This document shows positions 1 through 7,655 of a stretch of 12,016 nt of DNA, one piece after another (positions within the stretch are counted from its first letter, which is position 1; every line of letters begins with the position of its first letter). The stretch is taken from the NCBI GenBank assembly GCA_003445835.1, contig DMCI01000136.1, forward strand, positions 1 through 12,016. Direction: 5' to 3'. The notes beneath the pieces were generated by a model. The model had not been told where the DNA came from. It did not search any database and saw only the letters and a program-made list of their open reading frames with translations. Origin of the DNA: Clostridiales bacterium (GTDB lineage: Bacteria; Bacillota; Clostridia; Christensenellales; CAG-1252). A program made the translations under genes and the position numbers.

Positions 1-1149
1 GAGGCGCTGTTTGACTACGCGGAGCGCTTTGACAAGGTGCGTTTGACTTCTCTCCGCGTCAGCGAAGAGGAAATCAAAGCGGGCATCGCCAAGGTGGACA
101 AAGAGTTCTTTGCCATTTTGGAAAAGTCCGCGGCAAACATTCGCGCCTTCCACAAAAAGCAAAAGAGAAGAGGGTTTACGATCAAAAAGGAAAAGGACGT
201 CGTTTTGGGTCAGCGCGTCAGCCCCATCGAGCGGGTCGGCTTGTACGTTCCCGGCGGTACGGCGGCGTATCCTTCCACCGTTTTGATGGACGCCATCCCC
301 GCCAAGATCGCGGGTTGCCCTAAAGTGGTGATGGTCACCCCGCCGGGGAAGGACGGCAGTGTGCCTCCCGTCATATTGGCGGCGGCAAAGGTCGCGGGCG
401 TGGACGAGATCTACAAGGTCGGCGGCGCGCAGGCGGTGGCAGCCTTGGCGTACGGCACCCAAAGCGTCCCCAAGGTGGACAAGATCGTCGGACCGGGCAA
501 CGCCTTCGTTGCGGAAGCAAAAAAGCAGGTCTTCGGTGTGGTATCCATCGATATGATCGCGGGCCCGAGCGAGATATTGGTCGTCGCGGACGACAAAAAC
601 GATCCCAAATGCATTGCGGCGGATCTTCTTTCTCAAGCGGAGCACGACAAAAACGCAAGCGCCGTTTTGATCACCGATTCCGATGCCTTTGCCAAAAAGG
701 TGCAGGGCGCCGTTGAAGAACTTCTTCTGTCGATGGAGCGCGAGGAGATCGCGCGGGCATCGGTGGAAAACAACGGCAAGATCATCGTCGCAAAAGACCT
801 TTCGCAGGCGATCGACGTTGCCAACGAGATCGCGCCCGAGCACTTGGAGCTTTGCGTCGAAGACCCCTTCAAGATGCTTAAAAAAGTCAAAAACGCGGGC
901 AGCGTCTTTTTGGGACGCAACTGCCCCGAAGCCTTGGGCGACTACTTTGCCGGAATGAATCACACGTTGCCCACTTGCGGCACGGCAAGGTTTTCCAGTC
1001 CGCTTTCGGTGGACGACTTCGTAAAAAAGACGCAGTTTGCCTTCTACAGCGCAGAGGCGCTTGCGGAGGTGGCGGACGACGTTGCCGCTTTCGCCCGAAA
1101 AGAGGGCTTGACCGGTCACGCAAGAAGCGCGACCATCAGGAGCAAATGA
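1..1149 (+). CDS. hisD: Histidinol dehydrogenase, 5' end missing
   Basis: This cytoplasmic zinc enzyme catalyses the last two steps of histidine synthesis, oxidising L-histidinol to L-histidine with two NAD+. The frame is open from base 1, giving 382 codons before the TGA. The family is about 430 residues, so roughly 45-50 N-terminal residues lie upstream. Family landmarks are present in order: VGLYVPGG, GGAQAVAALAYGT, VDKIVGPGN and the signature IDMIAGPSE. The expected zinc ligands are the Gln and His of SQAEH (codons at 634 and 643), the Asp of GDYFAG (940) and the His of LTGHA (1117). The catalytic Glu-His pair is in APEHLE (838-843). A GTG codon at 37 lies inside the conserved domain and is not the start. 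hisC begins 1 nt after the stop, with an AGGAG at 1138-1142, so the two are very probably co-transcribed. Identification is secure; only the 5' boundary is unknown. Confidence 0.97.
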   Translation, partial: EALFDYAERFDKVRLTSLRVSEEEIKAGIAKVDKEFFAILEKSAANIRAFHKKQKRRGFTIKKEKDVVLGQRVSPIERVGLYVPGGTAAYPSTVLMDAIPAKIAGCPKVVMVTPPGKDGSVPPVILAAAKVAGVDEIYKVGGAQAVAALAYGTQSVPKVDKIVGPGNAFVAEAKKQVFGVVSIDMIAGPSEILVVADDKNDPKCIAADLLSQAEHDKNASAVLITDSDAFAKKVQGAVEELLLSMEREEIARASVENNGKIIVAKDLSQAIDVANEIAPEHLELCVEDPFKMLKKVKNAGSVFLGRNCPEALGDYFAGMNHTLPTCGTARFSSPLSVDDFVKKTQFAFYSAEALAEVADDVAAFARKEGLTGHARSATIRSK

Positions 1150-1150
1150 T

Positions 1151-2215
1151 ATGAGCAAGTTTATCAGCAAAAAACTCGATACGCTTGAAGCGTACGTTCC
1201 CGGGGAGCAACCGCAGGACAGAAGCTACGTCAAACTCAACACCAACGAGTGCCCCTTTCCGCCTTCGCCGTACGCCCAAAGGCTTGCGCGTCAAGCGGCG
1301 GGCAGCTTGAACCTTTACTGTGACCCGGAATGCCGCGTTCTTACTTCCGTCGCGGCGGAGACTTTTGGCGTGAAAAAGGAGAATATCATCTTCTCCAACG
1401 GCTCGGACGAAGTCTTGAACTTTGCCTTTCTTGCCTTTTGCGACCAAAACACGCCGGCGGTCTTTCCCGACGTTACCTACGGGTTTTATCCCGTCTTCGC
1501 TAAAGTCAACGGCGTGCCGTATAGGGAGATCCCTTTGACTTCTTCGATGGAGATCGACGTCAAGCAGTACTTTGACGCCAAGGGCACGATCTTCATCGCC
1601 AACCCCAACGCGCCGACGGGCATCGCTCTCTCGCTTGCGGATATCGAGGCGATCCTCAAAAACAACGCGGGCAACGTGGTTGTGGTGGACGAAGCGTACG
1701 TGGATTTCGGCGGGGAAAGCGCGCTTTCGCTCCTCGGCAAATACGATAATCTTTTGGTCACGCGTACCTTCTCCAAATCCCGCTCGCTTGCGGGCGGCAG
1801 GTTGGGCGTCGGGTTTGCCTCCGAGGAGATCATCGCCGACCTCAACAAGATCAAGTATTCCACCAACCCGTACAACGTCAACTCGATGACGGCGGCGGCG
1901 GGCGTGGGCGCTCTCCTCGACAAGGAGTATTTTGAAGCAAACGTCAACGTGATCAAGGAGAACCGCGCCTATATGACGGCGGGTCTCGTTAAGCTCGGGT
2001 TCAAGGTGCTTCCCTCCTCGGCAAATTTCATTTTTGCAAAAAGGGATGGCGTTTCGGGCGAAACGCTTTACAAGAGTTTGAAGGAAAAGGGCGTGTTGGT
2101 CAGATATTTTGACAAGGCGCGTCTGAAAGAGTTCGTGCGTATCACGGTAGGTACCAAAGCGGAAATAGACGCCCTTTTGGCGGCGACCGAAAAGACGTTG
2201 GAGGAAAAACTATGA
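1151..2215 (+). CDS. hisC: Histidinol-phosphate aminotransferase
   Basis: This PLP-dependent class I/II aminotransferase moves the amino group of glutamate to imidazole acetol phosphate, forming L-histidinol phosphate. It has 354 residues, the usual length for HisC. The start ATG lies 1 nt after the hisD stop and 8 nt after AGGAG (1138-1142). The N-terminal LNTNECPFPPSP matches the HisC substrate-loop motif, with Cys where Asn is common. NPNAPTG (151-157), VDEAYVDF (179-186; Asp180 and Tyr183 contact PLP) and TFSKSRSLAGGRLG (206-219; Lys209 forms the Schiff base) are the fold-type I landmarks. The stop overlaps the hisB start by 4 nt (ATGA). A broader-specificity aromatic aminotransferase is possible from sequence alone, but the position between hisD and hisB makes HisC the clear call. 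Confidence 0.96.
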   Translation: MSKFISKKLDTLEAYVPGEQPQDRSYVKLNTNECPFPPSPYAQRLARQAAGSLNLYCDPECRVLTSVAAETFGVKKENIIFSNGSDEVLNFAFLAFCDQNTPAVFPDVTYGFYPVFAKVNGVPYREIPLTSSMEIDVKQYFDAKGTIFIANPNAPTGIALSLADIEAILKNNAGNVVVVDEAYVDFGGESALSLLGKYDNLLVTRTFSKSRSLAGGRLGVGFASEEIIADLNKIKYSTNPYNVNSMTAAAGVGALLDKEYFEANVNVIKENRAYMTAGLVKLGFKVLPSSANFIFAKRDGVSGETLYKSLKEKGVLVRYFDKARLKEFVRITVGTKAEIDALLAATEKTLEEKL

Positions 2216-2799
2216 GAAAAGCGGAGATCAAAAGAAAGACGGCGGAGACCGATATCGCGCTTACCCTCGTTTTGGACGGCGAAGGAAAGAGCGTGATCGA
2301 CACCGGATGCGGCTTTTTGGATCATATGTTGACGCTGTTTGCCGCGCACGGCAAATTTGATCTCAACGTCAAGTGCGTGGGGGATACCTACGTGGATTAT
2401 CACCACACCACCGAGGATATCGGCATCGCGCTCGGCGAAGCGTTTGCCTCGGCATTGGGTGAAAAACGCGGTATTTTGCGTTACGGTGACGAGATCCTTG
2501 CGATGGACGAAGCGGTCGTTTTGTCTTCGGTGGATTTTTCCGGCAGGGCATATCTCGGTTGGTTCGTGACCATCCCGACGGAGAAGGTGGGCGATTTTGA
2601 CACCGAACTCGCGGAGGAATTTTGGTACGGCTTCGTCCGCAAAGCGGCTTGCGCTTTGCACGTCAGGTTGCTTTCGGGCAAAAATTCGCATCACATCATC
2701 GAAGGCGTGTTCAAGTCGGTGGCGCGTTCCCTTCGCGCGGCGGTGGCGGTAGACGCCCGCTTTGCAGGGGAGATCCCCTCCACCAAAGGAGTTTTGTAA
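2212..2799 (+). CDS. hisB: Imidazoleglycerol-phosphate dehydratase
   Basis: This manganese-dependent enzyme dehydrates imidazole glycerol phosphate to imidazole acetol phosphate. At 195 residues it is the monofunctional form, without the N-terminal histidinol-phosphatase domain of the enterobacterial bifunctional HisB; the phosphatase is encoded separately at 5537. The duplicated metal-binding motifs are intact: GFLDHML (34-40, His38), DYHHTTEDIG (62-71, His64, His65, Glu68) and the second-half SGKNSHHIIEG (155-165, His160, His161, Glu164). The start ATG overlaps the hisC TGA by 4 nt and is preceded by GGAGG at 2200-2204. The stop TAA shares its last base with the hisH ATG, so coupling to both neighbours is likely. 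Confidence 0.97.
   Translation: MRKAEIKRKTAETDIALTLVLDGEGKSVIDTGCGFLDHMLTLFAAHGKFDLNVKCVGDTYVDYHHTTEDIGIALGEAFASALGEKRGILRYGDEILAMDEAVVLSSVDFSGRAYLGWFVTIPTEKVGDFDTELAEEFWYGFVRKAACALHVRLLSGKNSHHIIEGVFKSVARSLRAAVAVDARFAGEIPSTKGVL
2786..2791 (+). promoter_or_regulatory. Ribosome binding site fixing the hisH start
   Basis: AAGGAG lies 7 nt before the ATG at 2799. The same frame stays open back to 2622 inside hisB, but only the 2799 start has a Shine-Dalgarno sequence and begins with the conserved HisH N-terminus (ILDYGVGN). Confidence 0.85.
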
Positions 2800-3416
2800 T
2801 GACGGTAATTTTGGACTACGGCGTGGGAAACTTGTTTTCCCTTCGCTCCTCCTTTGCTGTGATCGGCGAAGAGTCGGTCATTACTTCGGACGGCGCGGTC
2901 ATTGAAAGCGCGGATAGGATCATCCTTCCCGGCGTGGGCGCTTTTAAGGACGCGATGGAAAAGCTCAAGGCTTCGGGCTTGGTGTCTTTCCTCAAAAAAG
3001 CCGCCGAAAAGGGGACGCCCATTTTGGGCATTTGTCTCGGTATGCAACTTTTGTTTGAAAAAAGCTACGAATACGGCGAGCACGAAGGACTGGGCTTCCT
3101 CAAAGGCGTGGTCAAGCCCATCCCCGCCAAGGGACTCAAGATCCCGCATATGGGGTGGAACGCGCTTTCGTTTGGGAAGAGCAAGCACCCGCTGTTTAAG
3201 TATCTTTCGGAAGGGGACTACGTGTATTTCGTGCATTCCTACGCCGCGGTGGATTGCGACGACTCTGTCATCGCGTTGACCGAGTACGGCGCGCCCGTGA
3301 CGGCGGCGGTAGCCAAAGGCAACGTGATGGGCTGTCAGTTCCATCCCGAAAAAAGCGGCGACGTCGGGCTCAAAATACTAAAGGCGTTTTGTCAGATGAA
3401 GGAGGGAAGTTTATGA
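2799..3416 (+). CDS. hisH: Imidazole glycerol phosphate synthase, glutaminase subunit
   Basis: HisH is a class I glutamine amidotransferase. It hydrolyses glutamine and passes ammonia through the HisF barrel for imidazole ring closure. The protein is 205 residues, normal for the family. The catalytic triad is Cys79 in the nucleophile elbow GICLGMQ (codon 3033), His182 and Glu184 in QFHPEKSG (codons 3342 and 3348). The N-terminal ILDYGVGN and the central HMGWNAL are typical HisH segments. The ATG uses the last base of the hisB TAA and follows AAGGAG at 2786-2791; the in-frame region upstream is hisB coding sequence, not part of this protein. The stop overlaps the hisA start by 4 nt. Its partner HisF lies two genes downstream, as in many his operons. 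Confidence 0.97.
   Translation: MTVILDYGVGNLFSLRSSFAVIGEESVITSDGAVIESADRIILPGVGAFKDAMEKLKASGLVSFLKKAAEKGTPILGICLGMQLLFEKSYEYGEHEGLGFLKGVVKPIPAKGLKIPHMGWNALSFGKSKHPLFKYLSEGDYVYFVHSYAAVDCDDSVIALTEYGAPVTAAVAKGNVMGCQFHPEKSGDVGLKILKAFCQMKEGSL
3401..3405 (+). promoter_or_regulatory. Ribosome binding site fixing the hisA start
   Basis: GGAGG lies 7 nt before the ATG at 3413. The frame is open upstream to 3254 within hisH, but the conserved HisA N-terminus (FPAIDLINGE) begins right after the 3413 ATG, and this is the only start with a strong Shine-Dalgarno sequence. Confidence 0.85.
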
Positions 3417-4126
3417 TCATCTTCCCCGCGATCGATTTGATAAACGGCGAAGCCGTCCGTCTTTTTAAGGGGGATTACGCTCAAAAGACGGTATATTCAA
3501 GCGACCCCGTATCGGTGGCAAAGACGTTTAAGGAAAAGGGCGCGACGCACATACACCTTGTGGATCTTGACGGCGCAAAAGCGGGCGAACCAAAAAACTT
3601 CGACCTCATTTGTCGCATCAAAAGGGAGACCGGCTTGTTTGCGGAAGTGGGCGGCGGCATCCGCACCCTCGACTTGATCAAACGCTATTTGAATGCCGGC
3701 ATCGACCGCGTGATCCTCGGCACCGCCGCGGTGGTGGACAAAGACTTTATCCCGTCGCTTCCCGCAAGCGTTCGCGCCAAAGTTGCGGTGGGGGTGGACG
3801 TGTTGAACGGTTACGTCGCCATCAAAGGTTGGACCGAAAACTCGGATAAAACGCTGTTTGACTTTTGCGCGGAGATGGAAAACTGCGGGATCGGCACCGT
3901 CATTTGCACGGATATCAGCAAGGACGGCGCGATGAAGGGCACCAATCACAAGTTGTACGAGCAACTTGCCGCGCGTACGAAAATGAACGTCGTCGCGTCG
4001 GGCGGAGTTTCCTCTTTGGAGGACGTTAAAAAGCTCAGAGCGCAAAATATTTACGGCGCCATCATCGGCAAGGCGTATTATACGGGCGCCATCGACCTCT
4101 CCGAGGCGATAAAGGAGGCAAAATGA
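3413..4126 (+). CDS. hisA: ProFAR (5'-phosphoribosylformimino-AICAR phosphate) isomerase
   Basis: This (beta/alpha)8-barrel enzyme performs an Amadori rearrangement of ProFAR to PRFAR, the substrate of HisH/HisF. It is 237 residues, the normal length. The two catalytic aspartates are Asp8 in FPAIDLINGE and Asp129 in VGVDVLNGYVAIKGW, matching Asp8 and Asp127 of well-studied HisA proteins. The two phosphate-binding half-barrel motifs are GGGIR (80-84) and ASGGVSS near the C-terminus. A bifunctional HisA/TrpF (PriA) reading is not favoured: PriA is mainly actinobacterial, and this gene sits in a complete his operon. The start overlaps the hisH TGA (ATGA), and the stop overlaps the hisF ATG the same way. 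HisA and HisF are neighbouring homologous half-barrel duplications, as is usual. Confidence 0.96.
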   Translation: MIIFPAIDLINGEAVRLFKGDYAQKTVYSSDPVSVAKTFKEKGATHIHLVDLDGAKAGEPKNFDLICRIKRETGLFAEVGGGIRTLDLIKRYLNAGIDRVILGTAAVVDKDFIPSLPASVRAKVAVGVDVLNGYVAIKGWTENSDKTLFDFCAEMENCGIGTVICTDISKDGAMKGTNHKLYEQLAARTKMNVVASGGVSSLEDVKKLRAQNIYGAIIGKAYYTGAIDLSEAIKEAK

Positions 4127-4890
4127 TAACCAAAAGGATCATTCCCTGCCTGGACGTTCGCAACGGGCAGGTAGTTAAGGGCACCAACTTCGTCGGGCTG
4201 AAGGAGATCGCCTCTCCCGTGGAGCTTGCCAAGGCGTACAGCGCTTGCGGCGCGGACGAATTGGTGTTTTACGATATCACGGCGTCGTCGGACGGCAGAG
4301 ATCTGTTTACCGACGTATTGACCGAAACGGCAAAAAACGTCTTTATCCCCTTGACCGTCGGCGGCGGTATCCGCTCCCTCAAGGACTTTGACCGCGTGTT
4401 GAAATGCGGGGCGGATAAAGTCAGCGTCAACTCGGGCGCCATTGCCGACCCAACCTTGATTTCCCGCGCGGCAAAGGTGTACGGCGATCAATGCGTCGTT
4501 TTGTCGGTGGACGTCAAGAGGGTGGATGGCGTTTTTCGCGTGTTTGCCAAAGGCGGCAGAGAAAACACCGGACTGGACGCGTTGGACTGGATCAAAAAAG
4601 GCATCGACGAGGGTGCGGGCGAGATCGTTTTGAACTCCATCGATACCGACGGCGTCAAAAAGGGCTTTGATCTTGAAATGCTTCGCGCCGTGACGGAGAT
4701 CTCTTCCGTCCCCGTCATCGCTTCGGGCGGCGCGGGTTGCATTGAGGATTTTATTACGTTGTTTAAGGTGCTTCCCAAGGTGGACGCCGGACTGGCTGCG
4801 TCGATCTTCCACTTTGGGGAAGTGTCGATCGCCGATCTCAAAAAAGAAATGGTTAAAAATGCTATTCCCGCGAGGATAGTAAAGGAGTAA
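4123..4890 (+). CDS. hisF: Imidazole glycerol phosphate synthase, cyclase subunit
   Basis: HisF uses ammonia from HisH to split PRFAR into imidazole glycerol phosphate and AICAR, linking histidine to purine synthesis. The 255-residue barrel lines up with the Thermotoga HisF numbering without offset in its first 180 residues. Catalytic Asp11 (PCLDVRNG) and Asp130 ([10 protein letters not shown]) are present, as are the ammonia-gate residues Arg5, Glu46, Lys99 and Glu167. Phosphate-binding GGGIR and ASGGAG motifs are intact, and the C-terminal [10 protein letters not shown] is diagnostic. AGGAGG at 4113-4118 is only 4 nt from the ATG, which overlaps the hisA TGA by 4 nt. The stop is 2 nt before hisIE. 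Confidence 0.97.
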   Translation: MITKRIIPCLDVRNGQVVKGTNFVGLKEIASPVELAKAYSACGADELVFYDITASSDGRDLFTDVLTETAKNVFIPLTVGGGIRSLKDFDRVLKCGADKVSVNSGAIADPTLISRAAKVYGDQCVVLSVDVKRVDGVFRVFAKGGRENTGLDALDWIKKGIDEGAGEIVLNSIDTDGVKKGFDLEMLRAVTEISSVPVIASGGAGCIEDFITLFKVLPKVDAGLAASIFHFGEVSIADLKKEMVKNAIPARIVKE

Positions 4891-4892
4891 AT

Positions 4893-5537
4893 ATGGAAAT
4901 CAAAGACTTGAAATTCGATGAAAAAGGGCTGATCCCCGCAATCGTTGTGGACGCCGTCACCAAGCGCGTTTTGACGCTTGCGTATATGAACGAGGAAAGC
5001 CTCAAAATAACGATGGAAAAACAGTTGACCTGTTTTTATTCCCGTTCGCGCCAACAGCTGTGGCTCAAAGGGGAGACCAGCGGCAACTATCAACACGTCG
5101 TTTCCATCACGGCGGACTGCGACAAGGACGCCCTCGTCGTGGTGGTGGAGCCGGACGGCCCCGCTTGCCACACGGGTGAAATTTCCTGCTTCCACAACCC
5201 TTTCTTTGAAAGCGACGAGCGCCACGAGTTTTCTTACGAAGACCTGATGAAACTGATTGCCGGTCGCAAAACGGAAAAGAAAGAAGGCTCCTACACCACA
5301 TATCTGTTTGAGAAGGGCAGGGATAAGATCCTAAAGAAAGTAGGCGAAGAAAGTACCGAAGTCATCATTGCGGGCAAAGCGGACGACAAAAAGGAAACAA
5401 TCTACGAGATCGCCGACCTTGCCTATCACGTGATGGTCTTGATGATCGATATGGGCATCTCGCTTGAGGATATCTTCCGCGAGCTTGCTTCCCGTCACGT
5501 CATCGACAAAAAGGTAAAGCAGGAGAAGATGGTCTGA
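4893..5537 (+). CDS. hisI: Bifunctional phosphoribosyl-AMP cyclohydrolase / phosphoribosyl-ATP pyrophosphohydrolase
   Basis: This fused HisIE protein (214 residues) catalyses the second and third steps of the pathway: the HisE domain removes pyrophosphate from PR-ATP, and the HisI domain opens the adenine ring of PR-AMP. The HisI domain spans about residues 1-108. It shows the zinc/magnesium motif DCDKD (75-79) and the CHTGEISC segment (92-99), giving the conserved cysteines Cys76, Cys92 and Cys99. The HisE domain spans about 115-205, with the MazG-like helical motifs [15 protein letters not shown] and YEIADLAYH. The ATG at 4893 follows AAAGGAG (4881-4887) and is 2 nt from the hisF stop. The final A of the TGA is the first base of the next ATG. 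The fusion is common in Firmicutes and Proteobacteria. Confidence 0.96.
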   Translation: MEIKDLKFDEKGLIPAIVVDAVTKRVLTLAYMNEESLKITMEKQLTCFYSRSRQQLWLKGETSGNYQHVVSITADCDKDALVVVVEPDGPACHTGEISCFHNPFFESDERHEFSYEDLMKLIAGRKTEKKEGSYTTYLFEKGRDKILKKVGEESTEVIIAGKADDKKETIYEIADLAYHVMVLMIDMGISLEDIFRELASRHVIDKKVKQEKMV

Positions 5538-6283
5538 TGCGCGATCTGCATACCCACACCACCTACAGCGACGGCAAAGCAACGCCGGAACAAATGGTTC
5601 TTGCCGCCATTGACAAAGGGCTGTCGGAGATCGGTATCTCCGATCACTCTTATACTTTTTTCGATCAAAGCTATTGTATGAAAAAGGAAGAGATCGAAGC
5701 GTACAAAGCGGAGATAGCCTCTTTGAAAAAAAAGTACGAAGGCAGGATCAAAGTTCTTTGCGGGGTGGAACAGGATATCTATTCCCGCAAAAGCGTCAAG
5801 GGCTACGATTACGTGATCGGTTCGGTCCACTATTTGCGCGTAAAAGGGAAGTACTATCCGTTGGACGAGTCTCCAAAGGACTTTGAAACGCTTTGCGAGC
5901 AAGGCTTCGGCGGGGATTACTACGCTCTTGCCGAGGCGTACTTTTCTTTGGTTGCCCGTTTTGCAAAAAGAAAAAGCGTTTCCATCGTCGGACACTTTGA
6001 TTTGATAACGAAGTTTAACGAAGGTGGGCGTTTGTTTGACGAAAACGATCCCCGTTACCTTTCCGCCGCCGAAAAAGCGATCGATCGCTTGCTTAAGGCG
6101 GGAAAGATCTTTGAGATCAACACGGGCGCCGTTGCCCGCGGATACCGCACCGTCCCGTACCCCGCGTCGCACTTGCTTTTTTATCTTACGGAAAGGGGCG
6201 GTAAAACGATGCTTTCCGGTGACGCGCATACGCCCGAGACCATCGCCTACGCGTTTGACAGATTCGATCACCTCGTAAAATAA
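5537..6283 (+). CDS. hisK: PHP-family histidinol-phosphatase
   Basis: The likely role is hydrolysis of L-histidinol phosphate to L-histidinol between HisC and HisD. The 248-residue protein has the full PHP metal-binding set: DLHTHTTYSDG (His5, His7, Asp12), SDHSY (His37), GVEQD (Glu78), GSVHYL (His98), GHFDL (His153) and SGDAHTPE (Asp229, His231). Function is inferred from family and context: the operon has a monofunctional HisB and no other phosphatase, and PHP-type HisK/HisJ fills this step in Bacillus and many Firmicutes. The ATG overlaps the hisIE TGA by 1 nt; an AGGAG at 5521-5525 sits 11 nt away, rather far, so translation probably relies partly on coupling. It is the last gene of the operon and is followed within 8 nt by a terminator. 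Confidence 0.9.
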   Translation: MRDLHTHTTYSDGKATPEQMVLAAIDKGLSEIGISDHSYTFFDQSYCMKKEEIEAYKAEIASLKKKYEGRIKVLCGVEQDIYSRKSVKGYDYVIGSVHYLRVKGKYYPLDESPKDFETLCEQGFGGDYYALAEAYFSLVARFAKRKSVSIVGHFDLITKFNEGGRLFDENDPRYLSAAEKAIDRLLKAGKIFEINTGAVARGYRTVPYPASHLLFYLTERGGKTMLSGDAHTPETIAYAFDRFDHLVK

Positions 6284-6290
6284 AGGGTCT

Positions 6291-6317
6291 AAAAAGCCGA
6301 GTTTAGCTCGGCTTTTT
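6291..6317 (+). terminator. Intrinsic terminator closing the his operon
   Basis: A perfect inverted repeat lies 7 nt after the hisK stop. The left arm AAAAAGCCGAG (6291-6301), a 5-nt loop TTTAG and the right arm CTCGGCTTTTT (6307-6317) form an 11-bp stem with a GC-rich core and a run of five T. The leading A-run would also give a T-tract on the opposite strand, so it could act in both directions, but no convergent gene is present. Confidence 0.93.
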
Positions 6318-6345
6318 ATATGCTTACGGAGCAAATAGTTGCGTC

Positions 6346-6374
6346 TTGTAAAAAAACGTCGTTTATGTTACAAT
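6346..6374 (+). promoter_or_regulatory. Extended -10 promoter for the two-component genes
   Basis: TTGTAA (6346-6351) and TACAAT (6369-6374) are separated by 17 nt, and a TG one base upstream of the -10 (6366-6367) gives an extended -10 element. This matches a housekeeping sigma-A/sigma-70 promoter. The usual start point about 7 nt past the -10 falls at about 6381, the first base of the kinase ATG. The promoter lies just downstream of the his terminator, so the two-component genes appear to be transcribed independently. Confidence 0.75.
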
Positions 6375-6380
6375 ACACGT

Positions 6381-7655
6381 ATGGATAAAAACAACGTTTT
6401 CAACGCCACGGTATGTATCCTCGGAATATTGATCCTCGCGATCCACACCGTTAACTTACTGGTAAAAAAGGACAAGAGAAAGGACGAAATGGCGCTCCTG
6501 GACTTTTTTACCTTTACTTTGTTGCATTTTGCGACGTATTTGGTCTTTACGATCATCAAGATCAGCTATACCTCAAACGCCTATATCGTCGCTTTTTACA
6601 CGATTTTTTATATTATGAACAATATGGAGGTCTTTTTGCTGTATCGGTATATGAGCCTTTACACGGATCTCTCGCCGAAGACCAAAAAAGTGACTGCCGT
6701 CATCAACGCGACGTTGTTTGCAATTTTTGTGACGCTGGATATCGTCAACGTTTTTACGGGCATCTTTTTTACGGCGGAAAACGGCGTTTACCTCCGAAGC
6801 AAGGGGATGATCGCTTCGCAAGGGTATCAATTTGTGATGTTTGCCGTCGTGTTTTTCGTCACGGTCTTGAATAAAAAACTCAAACCGCGTGAGAAAGCGG
6901 CGTTTGCGTTCTACTGCTTGCTGCCCCTTATAGCCATCCTTTTGCAAAACGCGTTTAAGGGGTATGCCATCGCCTACGCTTCCATCATCGTAGCCATCGA
7001 AGTTTTGTTCTTCTTCGTCAACGTACAAAAGAACATCGACCTCGCCAAGGAGGAGGAAAAAAACAAGGAAGCGCAGATCAGGATCATGCTGTCGCAGATC
7101 CAACCTCACTTCGTGTACAATTCGCTTTCGGCGATCTCCACCTTGATCCCGCTGGATCCGCAAAAGGCGCAAGCGGCGATGGACGATTTTACCGAGTATC
7201 TCAGGCGCAACATTGCTTCGTTGACCGAGACTCGCTTGATCCCTTTTGAAACGGAACTTAAGCATATAGAGTCTTACGTCGCGCTTGAAAAAATGCGCTT
7301 CAACAATCGATTGACGGCAGTATACGACCTAAAGGTAAAAGATTTTTACGTGCCGCCGCTCAGCATTCAACCCATCGTGGAAAACGCCATCAAACACGGC
7401 ATTTTGAAAAAAGTGGAAGGGGGTACTTTGACCCTTGAAACTTACGAAACGCCCGAAGCGTACGTCGTGGTCGTCACGGACGACGGCGTCGGTTTTGAGA
7501 TGGAAGGGGTGGACTTTGCGTCCAACGAGCATTTTGGGATGAACAACATTCGATACCGCATCAACAAGATGTGCCGCGGCGAAATCGACGTGGTCAGCAA
7601 ACCGGGTAAGGGCACTACGGTCAAAGTGACTTTTTATAAAGAGGGGAAGGTATGA
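6381..7655 (+). CDS. LytS/YehU-type membrane sensor histidine kinase
   Basis: This is a membrane histidine kinase that probably phosphorylates the overlapping downstream response regulator. From the ATG at 6381 it has 424 residues. The N-terminal half has about seven hydrophobic segments (roughly 7-28, 42-60, 67-89, 105-131, 148-164, 172-190, 194-216) with no large extracellular domain, so the signal may be sensed within or near the membrane. A short charged linker follows. The His_kinase domain has the acceptor His243 in the IQPHFVYNSL motif, as in LytS, YehU and sporulation-unrelated type 5 kinases. The ATP-binding domain shows the N-box VENAIKHG (Asn335), the G-box DDGVGF (367-372) and GMNNIRYRI, plus a C-terminal KGTTVKVTF. 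No HAMP or PAS domain is evident. The start is uncertain: the ATG has no Shine-Dalgarno but sits at the predicted transcription start. An in-frame TTG at 6339 has GGAG 7 nt upstream and would add 14 basic residues, but lies upstream of the -35 element. The ligand cannot be inferred. Confidence 0.88.
   Translation: MDKNNVFNATVCILGILILAIHTVNLLVKKDKRKDEMALLDFFTFTLLHFATYLVFTIIKISYTSNAYIVAFYTIFYIMNNMEVFLLYRYMSLYTDLSPKTKKVTAVINATLFAIFVTLDIVNVFTGIFFTAENGVYLRSKGMIASQGYQFVMFAVVFFVTVLNKKLKPREKAAFAFYCLLPLIAILLQNAFKGYAIAYASIIVAIEVLFFFVNVQKNIDLAKEEEKNKEAQIRIMLSQIQPHFVYNSLSAISTLIPLDPQKAQAAMDDFTEYLRRNIASLTETRLIPFETELKHIESYVALEKMRFNNRLTAVYDLKVKDFYVPPLSIQPIVENAIKHGILKKVEGGTLTLETYETPEAYVVVVTDDGVGFEMEGVDFASNEHFGMNNIRYRINKMCRGEIDVVSKPGKGTTVKVTFYKEGKV

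Noticed and set aside
37-45. GTG at 37 as the hisD start
   Set aside because: The frame is open to base 1 and the residues before 37 align with HisD; about 45-50 more N-terminal residues are expected upstream of the window.
2622-2798. N-terminal extension of hisH into hisB
   Set aside because: The extension is out-of-frame hisB sequence with no family similarity; the ATG at 2799 has its own Shine-Dalgarno and begins the conserved domain.
2212-2799. HisB thought to be truncated because it lacks the phosphatase domain
   Set aside because: The monofunctional form is the rule outside Enterobacteria and relatives, and a separate PHP phosphatase is encoded at 5537-6283.
3254-3412. N-terminal extension of hisA into hisH
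   Set aside because: It is an overlapping-frame shadow of hisH; HisA proteins begin at the FPAIDL segment encoded just after 3413.
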